This document shows positions 39,501 to 50,050 of a stretch of DNA of 64,000 nt, piece after piece. Each line of letters opens with the position of its first letter. The stretch's first letter is position 1. Where the stretch lies: the NCBI GenBank assembly GCA_037833965.1, contig AP031353.1, positions 1,180,501 through 1,244,500 of the forward strand, given 5' to 3'. The position numbers and the translations under genes were made by a program. The notes under the pieces were generated by a model, which was given only the letters and a program-made list of their open reading frames with translations, ran no database searches and was not told the origin of the DNA. The stretch is from Marchantia polymorpha subsp. ruderalis. Taxonomy: Eukaryota; Streptophyta; Marchantiopsida; Marchantiales; Marchantiaceae.

Positions 39501-40850
39501 CGCAGTGGAGAATGAGCCCTTTCCCTCCCCTCGAGAGCACTTCACAGGAGCTGTGAGTTGTGCGTAGACCCATCCTCGAGCTGCATTCATTTTACGAGAT
39601 CTTGTCACCAAACAATAATAAACCCCAAATGCTGGCTAGGAGTAGAAGCAGCCGTTATCACTAGGGGTGGAGAAAGCAATGTGCATATTCCACAATGTCA
39701 GCACGTCTCGGACGTCGCGCTTTCTCAAACAACACCAGGGCACCTCTCTCCCGAAGAAAAGGGCGTTCGTCTCCGCTGTGACACCTCCCAAAAGTGGACC
39801 ACAGTGGTCATGCGGCGCTGTACTCAGAGCACACAATGGTCGTCTGTTTGTTACGTTCAGAAAATCGGTAAATTAATCTGATTATCCGCAAATTTCTGTC
39901 CCTGGATTGCCGATCTCCATGTGATGACCTCTTGGGGCCAAAACCATCTGAGAATCAAGCTTAACGGACTCTGTCCCTCTGTCTATACGGTATGAGCTTG
40001 ACTGTTGTCTGGCCGGTCAAAAGATAAATCACGCACGAAGCAGACTTTACCTGTTCTGGAGTGCAGTACAACGGTTCATGCTCTGATGGGGCGAAGGACG
40101 GACATTCGGTTCCTTTTTTATCGGACCATTCAGCAGAGCCAAATGATTCGTTCGCATTCAGAATGATCCGAACATTTGCCATCATGAAGAAAAGGCTCCT
40201 CTCCGCGGTCTGAAAACGGAAGAGGAAGGGGGAGAAAGAGATGTGTGCTTCGAATGACTCGCCCCGCTTGGCCTTCTGTCGCTGTCCATGTCTGTTCTGT
40301 ACCGCCCTCTCTGCCCCGCCCGCCCCTGTGCACAGTCACGCAGGAAAAGAGGAAAATTAAACCGAAAGCGTACTCAACTCACTTGTTCAACTCACGTAAT
40401 AGCAACAGCGGAAATTAGAATAATTATTTCGGACGCCATTGACAATGTCTGGGACGGGGAAGGAAGAAAGAAAGTAAGGGGAAGGGGAAGGGGAAGGGCA
40501 AAGGGTGAAGATCAAGCCGAGCCGAGTCAAGTCAAGTCAATCGAATTTGGGCTTTTCTCTGGAGGGAAGGGAAGGGAAGGCGAGAGGGGGAGCAACTCTC
40601 GCATTCAGCGCACCGCAGCTCATCGTGTCGCATGTGGAAAGTCCCAGGCACGGGAAGGGCACTTATTGAAGGACGGGGAAGCGGCCCCATCTGGAAAATG
40701 CGAATGTGGCCACCAACAACATCACACCCACACACCCACACCCACATTGGCATTGGCATTGGCATGGCATGGGCCACCAACTAATGCGAGTCTCAACCAT
40801 ATGAGGAGAGTTTTCTAGTCTAATCGCTCGGGTGGGCCCAGTTGACAGTT
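36541..40850. other. intergenic stretch, many short overlapping ORFs, no gene recognised
   Basis: Near-balanced base composition with ORFs of 60-110 codons in all frames and no family resemblance. Near the right end are purine-rich low-complexity tracts (GGGGAA repeats near 40480, GGGAA near 40565) and a CACACC/GGCATT repeat stretch near 40725-40770, likely part of the upstream region of the DUF7054 gene. Confidence 0.4.
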
Positions 40851-41157
40851 GGTATTCTCCGGGGACAGCTAAGGAGGAATGGCCTCGTGCTGCTACCCCG
40901 TTTACCGTTAGGGAGGGAGTAAGAGAAGCAGAGAGGGGGCCCCGGGGGGTATGAAATTGCAGTTACTGAAGGGGGCCGGGTCCGTTGAAGGAGTTGAGCA
41001 TGCTCGGACGAGTAATTTCGGTTCTGTAGGTTGATGCCAAAGGCGATTTTATTTTTAGCCCGCAGGTGGAGAGGAGGAGGATCCCGGGAATATCTGGTTG
41101 TCTGGTGGTGGCTCTGCTGCAGGTGGTGATCTGTTTTCTTTAGCGGAGCGACAGTGC

Positions 41158-41212
41158 GGGAGGGGAGGGGAGGGGAGGGGAGGAGAGGGGAGAGGGGAGA
41201 GGCGAGGAGAGA
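41158..41212 (+). promoter_or_regulatory. G-quadruplex-type tract upstream of the DUF7054 gene
   Basis: Four or more runs of three to four G separated by single A, then GA-rich sequence, on the sense strand about 450 nt before the start codon. The pattern meets the usual G3+N1-7 quadruplex rule. It lies in the promoter or a long 5' UTR; any regulatory effect is inferred. Confidence 0.6.
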
Positions 41213-41659
41213 AAAGGACTGAATGATTGAAAGACAGAATTTGGGTGCCAATTGCGGTCCGTTCCAACAGAGAGGAAGACGAGTGAGCGGACTTTCTCAT
41301 CAGCAACACAAACAGATAGCATAGACTAGCCTAGAGTGTGTGAGTTTGTGCAGTCGCTGCTGGAGAAAGCTCCTCGTCACAAAGACATCTTAGTTCATCT
41401 ATAGAGATTTGATTGCTAGGTAGATAGATAGACAGATAGATAGACAGATTAATCGATTGACAGCTGCTATCCGACCGCGGTAGAATTTTGCACCTATAGA
41501 CGGTCAGAGAGAAGCAGAGCGTGGCAGATCCGACAGACCTTTCGAGGACCAGAGGTGGAGGAATTGAGGAAGAATTCTGAGCAGGTGGCGAAGAGCAACA
41601 ACAACAACAACGACATTTCTGGGGCAGGAAGGAGCATGACGAGCTAATAGGAATGGGAA

Positions 41660-43388
41660 ATGGCATCCAGCAATAGTGCTGAAGACGAAAATTCTAGTAG
41701 ACGGGTTAATCTTATAGCAATGACGACGCCCAATTTAAACGCTACAGCAACTTTTAAGGCAGGTATGCTGGATTTGGAGAGACGAATGAATGCTGCAGGC
41801 GACAAACGATCTTGCGTGACATGCTTTGGCCGACAGAACTCTATGCACAATCTCGGAAGACCATCGCAAGTGCAAATGTCAGGCAAGAAGATCCTGAAGG
41901 CGCTCTCGTCTTTCTCGTGTATTTCCAGTAAGAGCATATCCATGTCTAACTCCCCTTCCAAACGCGAACAACAACAGCGCTCCCTCGATCTCAAGGATGG
42001 CGTTGTCAAGAGAAGTCCCGCTTTTGAAGATGTAAGTCCTCCTCCTCCTCCTCCTCCTCCTTTTCTCCCCTGCTTCTCTTCTTCTACTCTTGCACCTCGT
42101 ACGTTGCAGCGATGCGCCTTTCGTTTAGTCCACACATCATCCAACTCTCCTGCAAAAGTTTTCCCAGTGAGAGAGACAGCGATGAGTCCGGTGCACTGGT
42201 TATCTCCTCTGTGAGAGAAATCGGTCAACGCCTCCGTCGCTCGCTCAATTTTGAGAAGGAGAGAATTCTGAACCCGCTGGGTGCGTCGGTATCTGTTTCG
42301 CAGAAAGGCAAAAGCGACCAGCGAATTCTGCTGAGGATTGTCATGTGGGGAGGCCCTAACACTCTACTTCTCCTAGCGCCCTTCGATGCGCCCGCCGAAA
42401 GTGTGATAGAAATGGTTCTGGATTCTTATGTGAAAGGCGTCGGCCTGCACGAGTGCCAAGATTACGAGCTTTTTTGCGCTCACTGCAACTCACCTGGTAA
42501 GCGATGCCATCCCTCTTCTCTGTCGTCTCTTTTCTTTCTGTGGGTCCATCTCTCTTAAGACGCTGGTGGCTGCATCTCGCCTCTTCTCTAACCCACACCC
42601 ACGCACAAGGGGCCCATGGCCCCCATCTGCGTGCACCGACAGGCGACAACGATCTCGTCCTTGTCTTGCGCTCTAGCTTCTCTATTGAATCAGAATTGAA
42701 TCTGCACATTTCACAAGCTGAACACGTGTGAAGCCGCTCGTGTCCGGCCAATCTTCGCAAGAGGAAGAGACACGAGTCCAATGTTCATTCAAAGCTTAGA
42801 TGCTGTTCTTCGTCGGACTCGGTTCTTTATACGCTATTCAATAGATCGTTGCGTATGTGCCAGAGTCAGGAAGGGCATCGATTTGGAATCTTAGAGAATT
42901 TAAGATTAGTCGGGAGGGACTCGTGATGTGGGTGGTCAGAATTGTCGTGCAATTTTGGGACAGTCGGGAATTGTGAGGAGAGATGTTTGCGGAGATCCTT
43001 CGGCGAGGAAGTTCTCGGGCTGAATTGCTGGCTGGGTGGCTGTCTGGTTTGTGCAATTGCAGCTCTGCATCCGAAGCAGACAATTGGCAGCGTGGGTTCC
43101 AGACATTTCCTTCTGTGCAAGAAGGGACCCGGCGTAGTTGGGCCCAACTACTTCAACAGCAGCTCTCAAGTTGCCAAACATTCTCACTCCTCGGTTGGTC
43201 ACCACCACTCACGACACAACCACAACTCCCACTCTCATTCGGGCTCCACGGCTCTCTCTTCTCGTTCCCATTCTTTCCGGTCTCTTAGCCATTCCAACTC
43301 TTCTTTGTCGACGTCGTCCATGGCCCAACATGGAAGGTCGCACTGGTGGAACCCTGTAAAATGTCTCAGTATCGGTGGCCACCACTAG
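41660..43388 (+). CDS. DUF7054-type plant protein of unknown function, three exons
   Basis: Plant-specific protein whose molecular role is not known. Exons: 41660-42031, about 42172-42496, 43063-43388. The second junction is exact in phase (G at 42496 joined to CT at 43063 gives Ala). The first acceptor is uncertain: the best polypyrimidine sites (42110, 42168) break the frame, while 42172 or 42187 keep it. With 42172 the protein is 340 residues. Exon 1 encodes a Ser/Lys/Asn-rich leader with SCVTCFGRQNSMHNLGRPS. Exon 2 and the start of exon 3 hold the domain: RILLRIVMWGG, then APAESVIEMVLDSYVK, then LHPKQTIGSVGSRHFLLCKK, the last being the most diagnostic block. The C-terminal 80 residues are His/Ser-rich and end in WWNPVKCLSIGGHH. 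The window's CCT microsatellite lies in intron 1. Family call is from motif resemblance. Confidence 0.75.
42038..42060 (+). repeat. (CCT)n microsatellite in intron 1 of the DUF7054 gene
   Basis: Seven or so CCT units directly after the donor site GTAAGT. On the sense strand it forms a pyrimidine tract, which could influence splicing of this intron. Confidence 0.85.
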
Positions 43389-46341
43389 ATCGATCAGCTG
43401 CCAACTGCCGCTCCTTCAAGCTATGTAGAACGATTCTTTTTCTATCAGGATCATCAACCTCTGTAAAATATAGCGCTTGACACTGAGGAGAGCTGTGTTC
43501 CTGCATGCTCTTGCATCTGCTACCCCTACGAAAGATTCACACCGGCAGGAGGACTTCGCAGTGAAAGTTATACGACGAGAGTTTTTTCTATTACCAGTCT
43601 CCAGCGTTGCGCTTCACGACCTATATACTATACTTTCAGCAGTTCTGAGGAAAAAGAGTCCATTATGTGCGCTTACGAAGTGGTCAGAAGAAGCATGAGC
43701 GAGGGACGACCTGACGGGGCAGCAGCTGTTCGCAGCTCTCGACTCCCCGGCCGGAGCTTCGTGCTGGGGCTCTTCCTCTCACGCTCGCTCGACATTCTAT
43801 TCTCCGGAGGGTGGGCAGAGGGCGATCGCTGCGCCGCGCTGCGGCGTCGACCCCATCATTCCAGCGGTCGAGTCAGTCAGGCACAGCTGCTGCTGGCCAT
43901 CAACCTTGATCAGGTCGGTAAGTACATCTTCCGTGTGGTGTATAGCAAGATGAGCATATCCGTCTCCGGCAAGAGACGGACCCAACAGACCAGTCGATTA
44001 CCAGGACAGACTGACAAAGAAGGCATTAGGTGTGTTAGGAGTTTTGCCGAAGGTAGACAAACAGACTTTTAGGAGTAGAACAGAGTAATCTAGATGTAGA
44101 GTCGTAGATTAGCGCAGAGCAAGACCGATAGAAGGACAGATAGATAGGCTAGTTTAGTGCAGGTTAGGTAGATTAGGAGGTTCCATAAATATTGACATGG
44201 TTACGAGCGAGATGTAGCAGCAGTGGCCAGTGGGTGGGAGGAGTTTGGATACGATTTGTCTGGACGACGGATGAGTCGTCTCGTGGGTGGACTGATTGGG
44301 GTGGGGAGGGGACGGGAGGTTCTGGATTCCGGAAGTGTTCATCCCAGTGGACAGGACACTCGTTGACGGAGCTTCGCCAGTCTTCATGCTCTCACTCTCC
44401 CAGTTCTCAGCGACGATGATGGCAACAGCATGAGCTGCCCAAGAATTCTCAAAGGTGGACTCAATCTTCATCCAAACCTCTTCTTCTTTCCACTTCTGCT
44501 GCTGCACCATCTCTCCAAAGACCCTGCAGAGTCTTTTATATCTCTCCAGGAGCAACTTCCAGAGACTACGAATGATTCTAACAATGACCCCCAGGTCGAC
44601 AGCATTTGGGAGTAATCATCCTCTCCCTTCGTGCAGAAAGACAGAAAGAAAGAAGTTACTTATCTTCGCCTTTTATCCCTTCTCCATCATCATCATCATC
44701 ATCACTATTCTTCAGTTACTCTTCTACATGTGCGAGTGGAAAGACCAACCGACCAATTTGTGGGACTTCCTCGAGACCACACCAGCAGAGAGGGATCGAG
44801 CAAGGTTCCCATGATTCAAGAGGTTCCGGTCTCTTAGTTGGTCCTGGCTTTCCATTAACTTCACAAACTTCACTGAATCTCGGTGTATTAACTTCACGGT
44901 TGTTAGATTAACGTCACAGTGGTCGTTCTTCGTCTAAAAGACCGACCACCTAATTTTACCCGTGGCTCTGGTGCCTGTAATCGCTCCACTTATTTCAAGA
45001 GGAGAGGACACAGGTCTCCACATCCTCCGATGATTTGGAAGAGGAGCGCACGAATCTTATGCATGCCCTGCAATGCAGTCTTTCGAATGATGGCATATGA
45101 CCACATGTAGCAAGACTGTCTAACTGAAAGTAATAAGAGACATACGGACGTTTTGTCTTCTAATAAGAGCTCTCATATTCTGCCAATCCGTTTGTGAGCG
45201 GGAAATCAGTGGTAGGTAGGGGTATGAATGATCTGTGAACTCGATTTCTCTCTTTCTCTTCCGCAGCTGTTTACATCATTCCTCTAACGTCATTATGTCA
45301 CCTTACCTCACCGAGCTGATTGTTGTCACTGTCCCCGGTCTGAACGTCGACCACATGCGATGAAAAGTCTGGCTCTGGCATGGAGGAGGACCTGTCGAGC
45401 ATGTCAGTGACGGACCTAACTACGATGTAGACCGCAAATGACATACATGTGAACAGCAACAGTTCCACCCAAGAAAAGATGTTACATAGCACTGCAGCAA
45501 GACACCAATTGCACTAGCCACCCACTTGCTTCCAATCGCAGATTCCCAACCGTCCTCGACAGTTCAAGCGACTTAGCTCTACCGGAATGCGTCTAGGATG
45601 GTAGCAATTCAGTCTATAGTTCTATATCAAAGAATACTAAGCTCGTGCGGGAAGGTACTTGGAAGGACTGGGCTGTACTGTACATACCTCCTGCACAGGC
45701 TTCCAGGCAATATGAAGCAATTCAGTACTACGTCAGACACATTCCAGTTTGACGATGGGAATTTTTTAATTCCACGTAATTGTCCTCCAATGACTTTTAT
45801 CAATGCGGACGATCTTCGGTGACGAAGACCTTTCAAAATGCCGAGGACTTCAAAGCTACAATTAGACTTCAATGTAAACCGTGCTCAGGACGCTGTTAAA
45901 GAAATGTGTCACACTTTCACAGCAGTTTCTTTATATTGCGAAGTTGTGGGAATGAATTCCAAGGCCGCACCTCAAATTGCTCGGTTGATTAAAAAAAGAG
46001 AAATACCATTCAGGAAAGGTCGGCTAATATGTTAGGCACTCGAGCACTTCAAGAATCAAGTTCCAAGAGAATGTCGGCAGTTATTGGGGATTTTCAACTC
46101 TTTACAACTTATATAGCAACATAATTTAAACATTTACGACTTCCATGCTTAAGTTACACCATCTTCAAAAGGACGAGTAGAATCTCATCCAAATGAACAA
46201 TATTTCAAACGTGATACTCAAACAACCTCAGTTGGAAGATTCATCCGAGAATTTTCGACTCGACTGTTTTGCTGTCAACCAGCACCTGAAGGTCACGAGT
46301 TGTGAGAGTAAATGAATATTATCGGAATATTCTGCCCATCG
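43389..46341. other. intergenic stretch with unassigned ORFs
   Basis: Likely begins with the 3' UTR of the DUF7054 gene. Minus ORF 45298-45492 (64 codons) has one hydrophobic segment (VELLLFTCMSFAVYIVV) and ends exactly at a consensus donor GAG/GTAAGG on the minus strand, so it could be an exon. Minus ORF 44154-44555 contains a charged stretch, RLCRVFGEMVQQQKWKEEE. Neither matches a family I know. Confidence 0.3.
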
Positions 46342-46494
46342 CGGATATTTAAGACAAGAGCATTTCAGTTTTATGTCGTGCTCACGAGGCCGGTCGAGTC
46401 AGTTTGAGTGCAGCGATGGTCCATTGCTGGTGGCTCAGCGAGCGGCCTCGTGATCACGACATGAAACTGATATGCTCTTGTCTTAAAAAATCCG
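46342..46494 (+). ncRNA. candidate miRNA precursor foldback
   Basis: Imperfect inverted repeat of 153 nt. The arm segment 46351-46380 pairs with 46455-46484 over 30 positions with one mismatch and one G-U; 46381-46392 pairs with 46443-46454 with one mismatch; the outermost bases CGGA/TCCG pair beyond a small internal loop. The top of the loop (46411-46419 with 46421-46429) also pairs. Both non-Watson-Crick pairs are G-U only if the plus strand is transcribed. Stem length, few mismatches and loop size fit plant miRNA precursors. The duplex does not match any conserved plant miRNA I remember. No expression data. Confidence 0.55.
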
Positions 46495-46779
46495 AAGCAC
46501 CTTGTCGGTCAAGCGAAGAATCAACAAACGGGGGCCGAGTGGATAACAAAAGAAATGATGATGGATCTTCACTTCTTGCAGCGCATCATGAACAAAAAGA
46601 GACTTCGCGCTGAATTCCAAAGCCATGAAACTCGTTGCTGCCGCCCCGACGATGCCGACCTCTAGCTACGCGCGCCGAACGTTAATCTCGATGAACGGAG
46701 GTCGTTCGAACGAAGACTCCAGAAGGAAGGACGACCCATCGACGCACCATCGAAAACCTTGACATGCATAAATGGTCAA

Positions 46780-47889
46780 AGTTCCTTTCAATGTAGCTTA
46801 CGGAGAGGAAGAAATCATGTTAATAGTACTATTATTGATGGACTTATTTCGATTTATGTCAGCATACTTCCATACTTTCGTGATGGAAAGCCTACCATGT
46901 AGCCTAGAATGGTAGGCTACATGGATATCGATTTCTCTTTCTTATTGTATATGTCATTTAGACCACATGTAAATAAATAGGAGTAAACATCGAGCAATGG
47001 CTTAATGAGATCTTCTTATCCGTCTAATTTTTTTCTGTTTTTCTCACTTCATTCTCGATAAAATAATTTTTTTTGAATCATTTCCTTGTGGTCAGATTTG
47101 CTTTATGTACCTCCATGATACGTTGTAAAACTTTAAAACTAGTTACCAATTTTTACTTTATCATGTATAGCTTGTTTCAAGTGTCAAAAAAACATCTATT
47201 TTTTTAGAGTCATGCTCTGAAAAGGTTCATTCCATATTCAGATTATTAAAAAAAAAGTCCAACCAGAACACCGAGGTCCTGATTTTCTATCTAAATAATA
47301 TTAATATTTCCTTATATTGCATATCACATGTTGAGTGATAAACACAGGCCTTTGGAGATCATCATATAAAAGCATCATCATTGCATGTACACCAATCGAC
47401 TAGTATTCAAGGGAGGATCGTAATTACTTAATGTAAGGATATCAATACATTAATATTATATTGGTTGAAAATAATAGTGTTATATAATAAAATACTGTCG
47501 TTAATGCAATAAGTATTGATTTATCCTCTCACAAATTTAAAATATTATAAAATATTGAGCTATGTTCAAAATCATATGGATTTCCAGTATTCAAATTCAT
47601 TTTGATATACATATTAAATATATTGATTTTCATAATTTTTATACAAAAATTAAAACTTATATAATGGTTAAATCAAAAAAAATATAATGGAATTTTTGTA
47701 AAACAGCTTCATACATGAATTTTCGTAATATATTACAAATCTTATTTTCAATATTTACATATATAAAATTTCTTACTGGAAATAAAATAAATCCATTTCT
47801 CAAAAATTAAAATATCTATGAATTTTCTATCGTTGAAAAGTGCAATTAAGAATAGTTGCACAATGTTGTTTTAGATTTTTGTATGTATG

Positions 47890-47927
<38 letters not shown>

Positions 47928-50050
47928 AAAAGTCAAAATCTTGAACTAAAAGAAATTCAAGACATTTTATTTCCTTCAACTTTATTATTTTTATGAATCA
48001 TGAAATAATTTTATTTCAGTACTATAATTTATCCATATTATGTTATAAAATAATGATTTGATTTTTTATCTTTTTACTACCTACATAAGATTCATAAAAG
48101 CTCTTTTCAAAAAAAATGCCCAAAAACCATGCAAGTAAAAAAATAGCTAATAAATGAAAAACAGATATCTTCAAACTTAATTCAATATTAAAAAAGTGAA
48201 TAATTTTGTACCAAACGAAAACCATTCATTTGAACGAGACTACTTATTTGAAATAAACAAAAATTTTATTTAAGTTCTAGTTTGTGTCAGCTTAAGTTTG
48301 TGTCAGAGCTCTATTATGCCAATAACTGATTTATTCTACCCAATCATAGTCTAATAAATATTATATCAGTACATGATTTATTTATTAACAATACATGCTT
48401 TTGTAAAAACTACATATCCAGCTTAATGCTGCACATAAATTTTTATATATTTATCAATATATGTCTTTTGTTTTGACTTTGGATCCAGAATAATCAAATG
48501 TCCAGTTACATAATTTGGACAAGGTTTTTAGAAAATCATAGTCATACACACTTTTTTTTATAGTTGACATGACATGATACTCTTACATATTATGTATTAT
48601 CTATAAATAAACAAAAAATTTGCCCATTTTTTATCATAACTGTAGTAAAATAAAAAACCCTGGAAGAACACAGTATTCTTATCACTTAATTTTGTCAATC
48701 TCGATGGAAAAGTCTATGATAAAAATTTCCAAAAGTTTTATAATGTGTATAAAATTCAATAACACTTGACAAATCTTGATGAGCAGAAGCCTGTTCAATT
48801 TGTGGTTGAAGTAGCTCATGATACTCTCAGAAATATTATTTTTTTAATTGGTTGATTTTGCATACGGATGCTTGTCTAATAGACATTTGTTACATTATAA
48901 AATTATTGATGCTGATTTTAAAATTATGAGAGTGGAGCTAGATCTCAATGAATTTGCGTCACTTATTTGTATTATTTAATCAATAATCTAGATGAAACTC
49001 ATACATAGTTAACAAATCTTCGTTCATGGCTTGATGAACATAACAAGAGCCAAGTGGAAAAAGATATTATACCACAACTAGCAAAAGGATGAAATTCGAA
49101 TATCAATATGAAAAGTACATTTTACAAAACCTGATATATATCAAAAATATTTATCAAATGGTTGAAAAATAGCACATCATAGTTTTGATGAAGAAATCGC
49201 ACCATTCTAATTTTCGCAAACTTTGAAAAAAGAATAGAAAAAATTTAACTCTGTTTGTGCTAGGAGCAACTCTAGTGAGTCTGACTAGCTAAATTGAGGC
49301 TCGCATTGCCTATATTAAAGTACTAGGAGACGCCATATGTGACACTCGTGATCTGTGACACTGGAATAAAAATCTAATATGTATCATAAAGTTTTCACCA
49401 AAGTCATCCTGTGTGACCGTGTACGCAGTCTGAACCTGAACCAGAACCATGTATGTTTCATGCAGACTATGTGATGCATGTTTTCCTAGTCTAAACTTAT
49501 ATATATAAACATGTTACAATAGGTTAGATCTAAGAACATATATTTTAGAATGTACCACAAATATGACTCTCGTTTTATGTTATCTCAACCTAAGATAGTA
49601 ATTTGACGCAAGAACCTGCTAAGAGGCTTCTCCAAACTTTAGATATGAAGTGGAAAGGTCGAGACTTTGCAACAAAAAATCGATACAATAAATACTTGCT
49701 GTTTTTACTTTAGACTGAAGTTGCCTGCTTGAAAGCCGTAAATGAACATATGTCTAGACCGATGTAGAATGCCTTGGATGTAGAGCGAACAAACTACAGC
49801 AATTGGTTCCATCATGACTGAATCTCGAATCAAAACTGTTTAGATGTCATAAGTTGAAAACATTGTATATACATAGATTCATATATACACGTGTTGGACA
49901 AACGTGGGAATTAATCAATTGGAAGAATCTTCATCTGTTAGCATTTCTTAATCCTATTTTTAGTGTACAAATTCTGTCAGCAAAATTGATGCACTTTTTT
50001 TTTGTCCTTAACTCACTCTCCAAATCACGACCATATTTTCCAAGTTCAAG
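46780..50050. other. AT-rich gene-free block
   Basis: Strongly AT-rich with poly-A/T runs. Contains a 12-bp inverted repeat at 46895-46906/46913-46924 and a (TATG)n(TA)n microsatellite. No coding exons or recognisable transposon proteins were seen; decayed mobile-element DNA is possible but unproven. Confidence 0.5.
47881..47921. repeat. compound (GTAT)n(AT)n microsatellite
   Basis: Three to four GTAT units pass directly into about 14 AT units, within an AT-rich block. Confidence 0.95.

Noticed and set aside
42110-42214. Exon 2 of the DUF7054 gene starting at 42110
   Set aside because: Best-looking acceptor, but it reads into a stop at 42214 and out of frame with the conserved domain; a later acceptor is needed unless this is an alternative isoform.
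44154-44555. 133-codon minus-strand ORF
   Set aside because: Part of it looks charged and helical, but the other frames are equally open and no family or exon partner was found; left unassigned.
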